Source: Blastobasis lacticolella (Eukaryota; Arthropoda; Insecta; Lepidoptera; Blastobasidae). From it: a DNA stretch of 64,000 bases. The notes beneath the pieces are model-generated. The model saw only the letters and a program-made list of their open reading frames with translations, made no database searches and was not told the DNA's origin. The position numbers were made by a program, and so were the translations under genes. Within the stretch, counting starts at the first letter, position 1. Each line of letters begins with the position of its first letter. The stretch lies in assembly GCA_905147135.1 (NCBI GenBank), contig LR990045.1, forward strand, positions 17,770,173-17,834,172, written 5' to 3'. This document shows positions 20,771-32,300 of the stretch, in pieces.

Positions 20771-23365
20771 TAAGATGTCAAATCTCTGAATCACAACGGC
20801 TCCAGTCAGGTAGTAAAGGAATGACGTCACCGGCGATATAGTGTTTGCTTATTAAAAAGAGATGAAGAGAAATCCTCTGAAAGGTGCGCTTTGTTTCAAT
20901 CGCTATGTATTTGCAGCAAAGGACACAGCCGAGGCAGCGCGGCGTGGCCCATGCAATCGGCGCATGCAATTCAGACATGCAAGCGGAAATTGAACTTCGT
21001 TTATGTCACGCCTCTAGCTCCATACACAGCCTCCCGACGAGTCACGGTGCAGTGGTAAACATTATTGATTCATATGAATACTATAATGGCACTTGGAATA
21101 ATGGGTGATCTTTCCTATCTAAACATATGTGTTAAAAACCAAGGAATTCCGTGAATTCCAACTAATATTCATACTTGTTGCGTATTTCAGCAATAGCTCA
21201 CGAGGAAGATTTGTGTAATTTTAACGACATCAAACGTGTTGCTGGCGTATTATAAGAATTACTTTGAAAGTGAAATATAAGAACGGAATATTTCCACCCA
21301 TATTCCGCACCCACGCCACGACACCGTTAAATGCCACGGAAGTATTTACTCGAAGGAATGTAAGGTAATCATTATTTTGAGACTTAATAAAAATTCAATT
21401 CAATTCATACATTTGAATTTGCCAACCCTCAAGATCGCTTCGTACAACCGCCGCTCGCTCCCGACTTGCACGCCGCGCAAGCAACAATGCAACACATGCA
21501 AGGATTCTCCAGCACAGATGCAACACAAAGTAAACGTCATTTGCAACCAGCCTTACAGCCGAGCACCGCCAGCGCACGGAACGACTCGCATTTCAGACCA
21601 CTTTCTTAGAGATCCATTGGAGCTGAAATAAAAGCTGAGACAGTGACGAGTTATGCGGTTTTCTTTATGTGCCTTTCTTTACCTGCATCTACTACTGCTA
21701 CGTTATTACAAGAACCCGAGTTATCGACAAACCCATTTCACGGCTCAACAACTTGTCTCGATAAAGGCAGTTAAGTAAAGGTCGCTTTCCAACTAAGGAA
21801 AATGTAAAATTGGTATTCGTATAGGTTCCTTATAGGTTTGCAAAAAGGAATTCGTGGAATTTAGTTAGGGGAACGCATTACAAACTTCCTTCAGCTAGAA
21901 ACTACGGAATTCAATAAAGGGCCGAGAACGGAAAATGGGCTTTTCTATTTGGTAAAGTGAGAATTATACGTTCTCGAAAAATAAAGAAAAAAACTAGAGC
22001 GCTGTGTAAAGTAGGGATCCCTTGCTGTAACTTTCGGGAGAGAAGGGAATTACTTACAACCGACAAGGGGGAAACAAACTACAAAAACAACATCGTGTTG
22101 TGTCTGATACTACCCTTTTCATTGTTACGTCTAAGTCGGGATCAATGTATCGTCATAAGTTTATGCGATGACTAAACAGAAGTTGGTTTCGAGAACAACC
22201 CTTTCTCACCCGAGGATTTGGGTTATTACAATGAAACTGCAAATATGTGTTGGCTTAGACTACGAGTAGCGCCATTTGTGTAAACTATTTTTGTATATAT
22301 TTGAATACATACTCGTAACTACTAGGCACAGAATGATCTAGTTCGACCGAAACACGAATTGATGAAAAATGTTAGACCCGAAACAAAGCTTTTTAAAAAT
22401 AACTGTGGCTACGTAATACCGGAAAAAAGTTCGATTCGAATGGCAATATAAAGAGAGGGTAGGGTGGGAGTAAAATCTCGGAAAAACTCGGTGCAAACTC
22501 GAATTAAATGGCCGTATCTCTGGTGACAGTGGAATCCATCAGCGGTCTCGATTGAGGCGATAACCGCCGCCCCCGCGCCCGCCCCGCCCGGCAAAACTGT
22601 AATTTGATAGCGCCCTCTACCACCGCGTGACGTCGAGAATAAAATGTTTATCGAGGAACTCTTGCTCTGCGGCTCGGTTGGAATAGCCAAAAGGCAACAC
22701 GTAAAGGCATGTTATTTTGTGAATAAAAGTGGGTATCGTGCAAAATTGGATACAGTTGAGGAGGTGCAGGTCTAGCAGGGAAATGTTAGGGGTTCGTGAT
22801 GATGATGGTGGATAGAGTTAAGGAATAGATTAAGTATTTCTTTGGTTTCTTGTTACATAAATCTTGATTTTATTTGTATTCTACAATCCAATTCGACGTG
22901 TACGGATAACGTATGTTTCTTGTGTGACGTAAGGAAATTGACACTCGCAACCTACATCGTGTGGCAAGAATGGCAGCTAGAATACCTGTTTTGCGCTAAT
23001 TTCTACTTCACTTGTCATTGCACTCTTATTTAATAGAAATTTGGAAACGCAAAAAGCACACACATAAACAATAAACATTTTAGAAATATGTATATTCTCC
23101 TTCAGGTCAGGTTTCAGTCTCGAACGATCAGCTAGATCATTGTACAATAGAATGATGTAGCTGTTGACCGTTCTAGGTACCTCATGTAGATCATACATTC
23201 AAAATATTATTACAATGAAAATTCTGTTCCATATTTATAACTTAGCAAACTTATAATTCAATGTGAACGTTTTTACCAACTTCGTTACAGTCCTAGTTGC
23301 AAACATGACTGCTAACGTACTGCGTCCGATCCTTCTTATAGCCCGTCAACTTTAAGTTGATTTTA
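20771..23365. other. Unassigned stretch
   Basis: No recognised feature. GC-richer patches occur at about 20930-21050, 21440-21600 and 22555-22640. Frames of up to 93 codons (22409-22690, minus) are not recognisable proteins. Confidence 0.5.
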
Positions 23366-23616
23366 TACCTGCCTGATGGTAAGCAGTCACCGCAGCCTAT
23401 GGACGTTTGCAATACCAGGCGCATGACCCCCGCGTTGCCGACCTCGTAAAATATCCCTACATCATCGAGTACAAGAAAAAATCAACTTTGTAGCGATAGT
23501 GGAGATTTTTTTATCCGACTAACCAGATCTTTTCATCCCTATATTGTCAAACTCCATGTTGTGCTCTCCTGGGAAAACCTCTCCAGGTGGTTCATTCCAC
23601 AACCTTAGTGTGTTGA
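23366..23616 (+). repeat. CCTGATGGTAAGC family, longer fragment
   Basis: CCTGCCTGATGGTAAGCAG, CACCGCAGCCTATGGACG, GCGTTGCCGACC and, 100 bp later, CTCTCCAGGTGGTTCATTCC and ACAACCTTAGTGTG occur in the same order as at 42808-43010. It has no coding capacity. Confidence 0.75.
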
Positions 23617-23832
23617 TATTCCAATTCCAATAGTACTGCGTCTACCTCCGACAGCATTTTCTCGGATTCGGATCAGATGCAGTGCATAAACGTAATATAG
23701 GTAGGTACTCATAAACTAGTTTTCACATGTTTTATCTATAATTGTTGATATTATTACAACTTGTTTGATATAATTGTAGTAATTGCTACATCACATCTAT
23801 GTCTATGTCTATGTACTCTACGTAACTGGTAA

Positions 23833-23897
23833 TCTTGATGTTGATGTTTCGGTTGTGCTCTCGCGCGTGAGGGCCCAGGGTCCGCCTTGACCATGAT
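23833..23897 (-). mobile_element. SINE-A 3' tail fragment
   Basis: On the minus strand this reads GGTCAAGGCGGACCCTGGG, CCCTCACGCGCGAGAGCAC, AACCGAAACATCAACATC. It is the last ~60 bp of SINE-A only, as expected for strong 5' truncation. A minus-strand frame of 139 codons (23786-24205) runs across this fragment and is therefore not a gene. Confidence 0.75.
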
Positions 23898-24286
23898 CCG
23901 ATCCGATCCAAGGTAAGTAATTTTAGACTAAAGAATATCCGCTTAATTCTCACAGTGGCTACTACTAAATTACGGTTCTCCGATTTGTTCCACTTCTCCC
24001 CAAGAATGCATTCACCTATACGAAAGACTGAAATGATATTTTTAAGCAACCGTTTTATATGTGTTCCAAAGCTAAAGACTATCCATGGTGACATCATAAG
24101 CGTTGCCAACTTCATATAATATATGTATAGGGAACAAGTCGTCGCGACGCTGGCGTGGGCGAGATGCGCAAAACGTATATAGGGAGTACTAATATATGGG
24201 GTCATGGAAGGAGGTGATTCGGCAATATTTTAAGATTTTTCTTTCCTTTATTTTTTTAAGCTAGGGCCTCTGTTTTTGGGGGTCAG
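23898..24286. other. Unassigned stretch
   Basis: No feature recognised between two SINE-A copies. Confidence 0.45.
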
Positions 24287-24558
24287 GAGCGTTGGTGGCC
24301 GAGTAGTTAAGGTATTCGACTCGTAAGCGAGAGGTACCGGGATCCAATTCCACTGCGGCCCTGTACCAATGACTCTTTTTAGAGCTTAGTTGAGTCTGAG
24401 AACACTAACCGATGCCCCTACGGTGAAGGTAAACATGGTGCACATTCAAGCGACTGAATATGTAACCATGATCCAATCTGGTAAGGTTCACCTGGTAGCA
24501 GGGTTACGGAGGTTAGCAGATGGCAGTCGCGAGAGCATAACATTAACGCAAATATGAT
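24287..24558 (+). mobile_element. SINE-A with internal deletion
   Basis: The head (GAGCGTTGGTGGCCGAGTAG, GTTAAGGTATTCGACTCG) carries a clear A box and a decayed B box (GGGATCCAATTCC). The body follows the family up to GATGGCAGTCGC at ~24530. It then jumps directly to GAGAGCATAACATTAACGC, skipping roughly 60 bp including the GGCGGACCC block. Short similar strings outside the ends (TTTTTGGGGGTC and TTTTTAGGGCTC) may be a decayed target duplication. Confidence 0.85.
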
Positions 24559-24833
24559 TTTTAGGGCTCTCGATGCCCTCCACATAATCCCCAGCGCGAC
24601 ATGAACAGTCTAACGCTGGTAGTAGGATTCCCACCACTAGCTACCGACCACACTTGTGCCTGGGACTGACCTTGGCCTCAGCCCTTTTGTCCCCTAATCC
24701 GGCTTACCACATCAGCACATTACTCATTGGGGTCATTTGAGATGAATTTGGCCTGCTGGGCTCAATATTCAATACTTTTAAGTAGCGGCCAATAAAATAA
24801 TTAACGTTTGTTCAGCGATCGGTGGAGGACGAA
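24559..24833. other. Unassigned stretch
   Basis: No feature recognised; moderately GC-rich without a credible frame. Confidence 0.45.
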
Positions 24834-24887
24834 GGGGGGGGGGTCACATTATCAATATAAGGGGATCCTCATATTGATAATGTGACC
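24834..24887. repeat. G10 run joined to a 17 bp-arm hairpin
   Basis: Ten consecutive G (24834-24843) overlap the start of the perfect inverted repeat GGTCACATTATCAATAT (24842-24858), whose partner lies at 24871-24887. The 12 bp loop AAGGGGATCCTC is itself nearly symmetric around GGATCC. No transposon end or target duplication was found. Confidence 0.85.
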
Positions 24888-25420
24888 ACTCAAACCTAAG
24901 TGCCATATCACCATCTCGAAACTGTTAAACCAGCCCTATTTTTTTAACGGAACGATTCTCCCTATCTTAGTCAATATTTAAAAAACTCAAATAACGATAG
25001 AAGGTAGTTTGTTATTTTTCAATATCATAAATCCAGTTTCCAATAATTAAGCTTGTACTCAATCTTCTTTTTAATCACAATCTCATTTTACTGCTTATTT
25101 GCGCTTCCCAATAATCACATTTCACAAGAAAAATGAAGGAAGCCAATGGCTCATTCAACACTTCCATAGATCTTATATTGAAAAAGAAAATGTTTGATTC
25201 AATCTTCTTTACGACGACGAGTGTTCCAGTGGTCAACATGACCGTCGGCCACACAGAGGGCCCGGGTTTGACCTTCGGACGAACTGAACTTAAATTTCTC
25301 TTATGAGTCTGGTGGTAATTCGTTTTGATGGTATTTGGGTTTGAGCACAACATAGAAAGGCGGGCCGTTTTTAATTTTGTGATTTATGGTAGGTAGTTAA
25401 TTATTTTATTATTCTACGCA
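24888..25420. other. Unassigned stretch
   Basis: AT-rich; a 92-codon minus-strand frame (25075-25353) has no recognisable domain. Confidence 0.5.
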
Positions 25421-25590
25421 GTGATAAACGACCAGATAGCCCACCTGATGGTAAGCGGTGACTGTCGCCCTCTACGATTTATGCAATTATGTTGCAGGCA
25501 ACAAAAATGCAGAACCGCAAGTGCGCTGTCACTGTGAGTACGATGTCTTATGACATGCCTGTAGTATGGAGAAGGGCATTGTTAGTGTTA
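25421..25590 (+). repeat. Two repeat relics: CCTGATGGTAAGC fragment and ATGCAGAACCGCAAGTGCG fragment
   Basis: CACCTGATGGTAAGCGGTGAC at about 25441-25462 belongs to the family seen at 8181. From ~25500, AAAATGCAGAACCGCAAGTG, CGCTGTCACTGTGAG and ATGCCTGTAGTATGG match the host repeat at 60476-60587 in the same orientation. Both are non-coding relics. Confidence 0.65.
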
Positions 25591-26009
25591 GTAAAGTAGT
25601 GAAGCAATAATGGTAGTAGTGGTTCCCACGGGAACGGGTTCGGAACGTAACCAAATTTTACACAAGTCGCGGATAAACCGAGTAATGGATAAACTAACTT
25701 AATACCTACCTAAACAAAGATAAACATACACACTCATTCATTCCCGTATCCCACAAGGATAGGCAGACTTTATCTATAGTTGTGTAAGGATAGAAATAAA
25801 ACAGGAATATATCGTTGCTGTCAGCAAGATGAATCGATATTACGGGATAAAGGGGCGGTTACACATGTCATGAATGGTGCCCCTTGACCTTAATTACCAC
25901 ATGTTCGACCATTCCATTTCTCCCGAATTACTAAGATATAGAAATTGATATTGCTGTTGTCAATACGTAATACTTTTAAATAGCAAATTCAGATTTAGGA
26001 AGGGTAGTG
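25591..26009. other. Unassigned stretch
   Basis: No feature recognised. Confidence 0.45.
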
Positions 26010-26200
26010 TAAGAGCTACTGCTGAGTATAGAAATAAATGGGAGAAGCAGGCAAGGAGAACCGACTCCAGATAATGGGAAAAGGCGCAGGGAAAGAAGAA
26101 GAAGTGTCTGTTTTACCGAAGACCGAGCGAAGACGGCTAAGAAGAGTAGGAAGGCGGACCCTGGGCTCTCGCGTGATTTGACGCCAGGACGATGATAATG
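26010..26200 (+). pseudogene. LINE-ATG2 3' end with coding tail
   Basis: From 26121 one frame reads DRAKTAKKSRKADPGLSRDL then TPGR and stops at 26193-26195, inside the ATG-type tail. The copy at 43923-44010 reads DRARWAKNSRKADPGPSRDI then TPR and also stops in its tail. Conservation of a basic C-terminal peptide and of the stop position suggests the end of a LINE ORF2, although a second frame is also open. The nucleotide block GGAAGGCGGACCCTGGG...CTCGCGTGA...ACGCCA is shared with the SINE-A 3' end. The 5' limit is uncertain. Confidence 0.7.
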
Positions 26201-27203
26201 CGTGTAAGTCTGTTTCGGTTTAGTAAGATAAATTATCAGATCACACACTCACATACGACCATATGAAAAGAAAACACAAACGAAAACAATTAGGCTAAAC
26301 GAATTAGATTGATGAGTTGTTACACAGCAATTTAACAGTTGCTTGTATCAAGTAGACACAACAATTCGGAAGATGACGAGGTGGGAACAAATCAGGCGGA
26401 TGTGTGGAGCCACACTGTACAACCACGTTTGACGTGTAGCTTTTTAATGTTCATGCTTATATACCCGACAATTCTAGTTATAACGCTATAAACATATGAT
26501 TAATTTGAAACTAGGTATATATTGATGTCTAATGCGTGCGTCAGCAGTTGTTCCTCATATTTTCATAAATGATTTGATAATGAAAAGGTGTTTAAAATGT
26601 AATGAAGAATACTACTGCATTTACATGTTAATTGTTTTAATAATGAGTTACGCAAAACTTTCACACTCGAATAATTTTTCTACATTACAGAAAGTTACAT
26701 TTTCCATCATTTTCGTCATACAAAACGCCAATTTCATAGGTAAGGATATAAATTTGTTAAATTTCATAAGTTCTGTAACCAATTTAAAAACATTGATTAC
26801 GGGACTTCGAAATCCAACAAACGACAGCTCGTCGGAAAGGTATAGAGCTGATTTAGTCCCAACCCAATAAACCATCAATGGCCTACATCATCACCAGTTA
26901 TTTCTGGACACGTAGCTCTATTGTAATATCCAAGTTCTGTCTGTAATGTCTCCCTCAGTGGCAAAGCGGGGTCCCGCAACGGACGGGGGCTTTAATCCGC
27001 ATCGTCGTTATGGGGAAATAAATAAAGGCGATCGTGTTTGATTTGAGCATTAGGGGATTTAAAATTCCTTTGAAACCCCTGTATTTCAATTTCAATTTAC
27101 GATTAATTAACAAGAAATCGATCATTCCACCCGCACGCTTGTGACGTTCTGTTTGGCGTAGTCGGTATATTAAATACTTGAATTATTCTTTTTGTGTACC
27201 ACC
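26201..27203. other. Unassigned stretch with a 112-codon frame
   Basis: The frame at 26532-26870 (plus, true ATG) encodes 112 residues, with one hydrophobic segment near residues 30-40. The opposite strand is open for 76 codons. I recognise no domain and see no initiation or polyadenylation context. The surrounding sequence is AT-rich. Confidence 0.4.
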
Positions 27204-27247
27204 AAGGTGGCAAGTTTAGGGCCTGGTAAGCAGTCACCGCTGTCTAT
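27204..27247 (+). repeat. CCTGATGGTAAGC family, small relic
   Basis: CCAAGGTGGCAAGTTTAGGG and CCTGGTAAGCAGTCACCGC match the family with an internal deletion between the two blocks. Confidence 0.6.
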
Positions 27248-27987
27248 GAACTTGCTGGTTCATTAAACTTGAAATACGCTTACCCAAAATAAGTATATCA
27301 ATAAGACCTCGTATTTTTCGTCGTTGTAAATTCTGGCTAATATTTTATGTATGTCTTCATTAGAAGTGTCTATGTACGTATGTACTAAATATGTGCTGCA
27401 GCTGCTGCAGTTCAAATGTCTTTACGTCCTGTAAAAATTCTGCGTTTTTTACATATGCTCTCTCTATATCACTCATCAATGCATTAGGACTAAGCATTCA
27501 GACCTTGTATTTTTGTTTATAAAAACGCCGTTTTTGAAGCAGCTGTTGAAGTGTACACAAAAATCAATGTTTAGGTACGCATTTACATTATTTACTTATA
27601 TGGGAATCCTAAACAACTGTAATACAAAATTACATAATGTTATGTATAGGGAAATATATACGTTTCGCTCTATCTCTCATAATATTTCACTGTAGTGAGC
27701 GGCTATTCTTTTCATCGGGCTGGCATTCTACCAAGCGACTTTTTATTCAACTACAGAGCTATGGGGGCGCAATCAATGCTCTACAGAAGGAAGATCGGGG
27801 CCTAAGCGCTTTTTTATTTTATTCTAGCCGACTATAATAGCACAGCCTACGATTGCTCCTGATATTTAATATTTGAATAGAACAGTTTATGGTGAGTAAA
27901 TTCATATTCCTCTGCTGTCTGCTCTGCTACTTTCTCTTCGTGAGAATATTATGAAATTTATTTATTAACGAAATTACTTTATTACTG
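27248..27987. other. Unassigned AT-rich stretch
   Basis: Contains CTGCAGCTGCTGCAG at about 27398. No gene or repeat recognised. Confidence 0.5.
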
Positions 27988-28166
27988 TAGTAGACCCGGC
28001 GAGACTTCGGTCGCATACACCTACTATATCTACCCTTTTCTTGCTTATAAACCTTCCTTATGAATCTATGATTTGTTTGTTGATAGTTTAAAATATCTAA
28101 GCGTATACATACATAGGGACAGACGGCGGGAAGCGACTTTGTTTTAAACTTTACTATGTATAGATG
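27988..28166 (+). repeat. Rep-CG copy
   Basis: The head AGTAGACCCGGCGAGACTTC, then GGTCGCATACACCTACTATA, TGCTTATAAACCTTCC, a deleted middle, AAAATATCTAAGCGTATAC and the tail GGGACAGACGGCGGGAAGCG. It is uninterrupted at the site where the copy at 13070 carries MITE-3. Confidence 0.8.
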
Positions 28167-29027
28167 AATGTAAATGTGAGTACGGTTACAAATTTCTTAC
28201 TTAAAAGCTCTGCATTTGGTCATACAAAAAACTGTTTGTAATATGGTCCTCCTCGCAGCGGACTCATTGCAAAAGCATTATACAAAGCCCGAACACGAAT
28301 TCATGAATAAAAATGATTCGATTACAAACTCAGATAATTTAATTCCTTCTTCTGTTTGAATTACAAAAGGCACGTCAATGTCGCAAAAGAAAAAAGTAGG
28401 AGAGGGAAATAGGTGCCTACTTTATTTGTGTCACTGTCGCTTCTTTAATACATTTATCCGAAAGCAAGGTCAGAAAAAGGCCATCAGATATTACTGGAAG
28501 AAAAAAATGTTGCCCAAATATTATTAGAGCAAGGCTTTGTGGCGGGCTGGTAAACACATTTGTCACAATATAAACTCTGTCATCTCTTTAGACCACCTTT
28601 ATTTGTGTACCCTGTGGTACCCTTTTTGGGTCAACCGAAGGTACACTAACGCGAATTACAGCCCGAAGATAGGGAAATGCTGCGTAGGTGTAGGTAGCTG
28701 TACATTATTATGAATATAATTGAAATTATATTTTGGTTACATATAGGTACAACATTAAATATCAACACAGTTAGGTATCAATTCCTTAAGGAAATGCCAA
28801 TTACTAATATATTATATACATAGAATAATTTATTCAAGAAACTTATGTCTAAAATTACATTGTTAAATTTTAAAGTACCTAATTATGTTAAAATTTGTGT
28901 TTGTATTCGGATGCTTGTGAGGTGTTTGTCCCAGTTATATTTATAAATTAGTGTCTCGTGTTTATATAACGATGTTTTAATAATATTTCATTGAGTTTAC
29001 CTCCTAATTATGTATTGCTTAGTGCTA
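28167..29027. other. Unassigned AT-rich stretch
   Basis: No gene recognised. GTGTACC...GGTACAC at about 28595-28635 is a short inverted pair without further support. Confidence 0.5.
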
Positions 29028-29166
29028 ACTTGCGGGCCCGGTGCGACATCGTTCCCGTGGCGTCCTATCCCTACCCTACCCTACACTACACTACCCTACC
29101 GTACACCTACTTTACTCTTTTTTTTCTTACTAAACTACGACTTAGTATTATACTATGTATAGATAG
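29028..29166 (+). repeat. Rep-CG copy with internal CCCTA-type array
   Basis: The head TTGCGGGCCCGGTGCGACATCG and the distal end ACTTTACTC...TATTATACTATGTATAG are present, but the middle with AAAATCCGTTGCG is deleted. An array of CCCTA and CACTA units fills about 29064-29101. This is not the insect telomere repeat (TTAGG) and probably arose by local expansion of the CCTAC sequence in the family. Confidence 0.7.
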
Positions 29167-30450
29167 ATTACATCCTAATGAATTACCAACACTAATAACG
29201 AAACTAAGTTAACAATATTTAAAGACGAAATAGCTAGGTAACTACTCCCACTCAATTTAGATTTAGGAGAATTCATTTCGTCTCTGGGGAAGCTCAATCT
29301 CAAATCAATCGACGGTCGAAGCGAAAAATCAGCAAATGATCGGGCTCAACACCCGGTTGGGCCGTCGTGTTAACATGTACAACACAGTGACCGAAAACTT
29401 TGGTAATTAATGTTTTCCCCATTAAAATTAGCGCCCCCTCCGCCCAAGTAGGGGCGACATCGGTTATCTCATAAAAAGCCAGGGGCGCCAAAGTAGCCCT
29501 GAACTTTGCCGAGACTCGGGCCCGTAACCGGAAAATGTCAGAGACAGATTGTGGAATTAAAAAAGTATTCCACCTATAAGCCGAGGGCACCCTTGCCGGC
29601 AACTTGTTGTAAACTCATAAAATTACGACGTGTCTCCCGTTTTTGAACGGACTCCGAGTAGGTATGCGCGGGTACGCACTTTACATATAGATTAAATGTC
29701 CTGTAGTCGAGAATATGCTATATTGACACAAATTAAATTCTCGAAATACATCTACACAATGTAGGTAAGAGTGGTGTAAACATCGTAACATTTTATGCCC
29801 TATTTAATTACAATTAGGTACTGACTAAAATAGAGCAAGCTAAGTTAATCCTTGCAAGCAAAATAGTGACCTGATAATACAAAACTGTAAACAAAATAAA
29901 CCCTATTCCTCTTCATATTCGACGAAGCAAGCTCTCGCATCCATTTCGACGAATAATACCATAAATAAATTTAGAACTGGCCACATGAGGTAATACCAAA
30001 GAAACGCTTACAGGTACCACTGACCGTTTTTCGAATGTCCAACCCACATCGATGATAAATAAAGAATTTGCGAGCAGCCGCCATGTATTTTTGGTCCGAA
30101 TTAACGTTGCGGTCAGTTTTGCGGATTCCCGTGTCACTGCGACGCTGTTTGCGACATGCCATTTATTTATAGAGGAAATTATAACATGCTTACGTACGAA
30201 TACCTATAGTACGTAGTTACTGCTATATTACTATGTATTTGAAATAAAAAATATAAAGGTTTTACATCAAAGACACAAAAATACAAAAAAAAATTGAGAA
30301 ACAAACACACAAAGGATTTACAATTATTATAGTGACCATAGACCGTTCCCGTCGGTGTTGCGACAGCCAGTGTAAAAGCAACCCTCTCAGCATAATGCTG
30401 TGAGCTATGCACAATGACTTCTTAACATTGTTGCTTACATCTTGTATATT
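29167..30450. other. Unassigned stretch with a GC-rich patch
   Basis: A GC-richer block at 29280-29610 carries a 100-codon minus-strand frame (29300-29602) without a recognised domain. Minus-strand frames of 63-77 codons at 29913-30412 are also unrecognised. Confidence 0.45.
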
Positions 30451-30810
30451 TGTCCCGGTTGTGCTCATGCGTGCGAGGGCCCGGGCTCCGTCTCCAGGCG
30501 ACGGTCAACCATGATCCAGAATTTGGTACAGGTAATTACTGTGGAGCGACTGCCATCTGACCTCCATGACCCTGCTACCAGAGGAATCTGACCAGATTGC
30601 ATCATGGTTACACATTAAGTCGCAAGAATGTGCAGGTTTCATTACCATTTTAGCCTTACAGTAATAGCAATAGTATAGTAATAGCATCGGTTAATATTCA
30701 ACTAATGTTCTCAACTTAGAAAAGAGTCATAGGTACATGGCAGCATTCGGGTTCGAACCTGGTACCTTGGGTACGAGTCAGATCCCTCAACCATTAAGCC
30801 ACCGACGCTC
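30451..30810 (-). mobile_element. SINE-A, full-length, minus strand
   Basis: The tRNA-like head is at the high-coordinate end: GAGCGTCGGTGGCTTAATGG, TTAAGG, GACTCGTACCCAAGG, with a perfect B box GGTTCGAACCC at 30749-30759 (reverse strand). The body and the tail (GGGCCCTCGCACGCATGAGC, ACAACCGGGACA) follow on the minus strand. This is the best-preserved head of the family here and shows the tRNA origin most clearly. No clear target duplication was seen. Confidence 0.9.
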
Positions 30811-31593
30811 TAGCTATGAATAACTTCGTAGATAGAAATATTAATATTTACTACTATTCGAGTATGCGCTATGCGTAAAATAAATCTGGCCGAAGATAAA
30901 TATACTTAGGTCGAATAAAAATATCCCTGCTTATCTTTCTTTCTCGGCGAAGTATGATTTAGATTCATGATATAGTGTTTTCTGTATAATACTTTTACCA
31001 TTAGTGCTACAATAATGTTTTGTGTTAAATTGAACCCAGTGGATCAACGAAAGACTGAAATTATATTTATTGTAATTTTTTTATCCATCGATCCGTGAAC
31101 TATCTCAATATTATTTAATGATGATTGAGAATGGATAACTTATTTTTAATGCAATAGGGTGGACTCGCGCGAGTGACATTGGGAACATAAAAATTTTGAA
31201 AATTCACGAAATTGTGGATTAGGTGCTATTTTGTGTCTGTCGAAAATCTTTTTACTCGAAAACCAATCGAGTGAGCTATCAAAATACAGGTCTTCAAAAG
31301 TCGATTTCAAAAATATATACCTACAACTAATAGTAAGCTATTTTTAATACCAGTCGGGGCTGTACTACTTGTTGAAAAGTCGCGAACACTTTCACTACAT
31401 CTCCATCATTGTAAAACAAAATCCCACGCCGCGACTATCTGTCTGTCTGACTGTTCGACAACAAAAATGGCAACATGGTTCAATAATTAGGTACATACAT
31501 CTAGTTTACCTATCGTTATAGGTCACATCTCTTTGGCTAACTGGCCGGATAACGAGAGAATGAACATTAAAAAAATTCAAATGATTGCATTGC
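30811..31593. other. Unassigned AT-rich stretch
   Basis: No gene or repeat recognised. Confidence 0.5.
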
Positions 31594-31649
31594 AAAGTCT
31601 GTTGGACTTCGGTTCTTGTATTGACAAGAACCGAAGTCCAACAGACTTT
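31594..31649. repeat. 56 bp hairpin, 26 bp perfect arms, 4 bp loop
   Basis: AAAGTCTGTTGGACTTCGG continuing to 31619 is perfectly inverted at 31624-31649; the loop is ATTG. The symmetry stops abruptly at both outer ends. The stem has no bulge and is short for an animal pre-miRNA. No transposon end is recognisable. Confidence 0.95.
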
Positions 31650-32226
31650 TTGGATTTTCTATTTTGTATATCAGTCATAAATTCGTTTTCGTTTTCATAA
31701 TATCCATCCGACATTGTGAACAACAACAAGCAGCAACATGCAGCGTGCGCACACGACTAGGATAAATTCTTATTCTTATCTTATGAGCTATTTATGCTCT
31801 ACGTTTTCGAAACTGTGTTGTGAAGTTAAGCCACATTGTACGTCATGACGAGTCACTCAATCGTGGGGCTTTGAGACATATTGGATTAGACCTGACTCAT
31901 TTCCGAAGGATGTCACGAGCTATGACCTAACTGGTGTTTATAAATAAGATAATTGCGTAGCTAAGGAATAATTACATGTATATAATAATATCCATGGTAT
32001 TGTTAAACATATTGATTTTGCGTCTTTACGATTTGGTCATTGCACGAGTTGGACATTTTAGCTCTTGACGTGGGTAATTTTTGCAAATGTTATTTTGCGA
32101 CATTGATAAATCACGATAATTTTATAGAAACTGGATGTAACATGTAGGGGTACTCAATTAAATAAAAAATAAATTAACTTAACTATCTACCATTCTAAAC
32201 TAATTTTGGTTTAACGTACCTAATGT
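31650..32226. other. Unassigned AT-rich stretch
   Basis: No feature recognised. Confidence 0.5.
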
Positions 32227-32300
32227 TTTAATTACATTGTCGCGGTCATTATCACCCATTATAAAGTATGCTCCAATTTCCTACCGCGTACTTTTGTTTA
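32227..32300 (+). repeat. Short dispersed repeat (TCGCGGTMATTATCAC family), copy 1
   Basis: TCGCGGTCATTATCACCCAT, AAAGTATGCTCC and CCTACCGCGTACTTTTGTTT align with 55873-55945 (TCGCGGTAATTATCACACAT ... CCTACCGCGTACCTTTGTTT). The class is unknown. The second copy has an extra inverted arm that this copy lacks. Confidence 0.7.

Noticed and set aside
23786..24205. 139-codon minus-strand gene
   Set aside because: It runs through a SINE-A tail fragment and AT-rich DNA with no domain.
24287..24360. tRNA gene (Ser- or Thr-like head)
   Set aside because: The same head occurs in several SINE-A copies and continues into the SINE body; the cloverleaf is not intact.
29064..29101. Telomeric repeat
   Set aside because: The units are CCCTA and CACTA, not the insect CCTAA/TTAGG repeat, and the array lies inside a Rep-CG copy.
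31594..31649. miRNA precursor
   Set aside because: The stem is perfectly paired with a 4-base loop and no flanking stem; animal pre-miRNAs are longer and bulged. No known miRNA seed was recognised.
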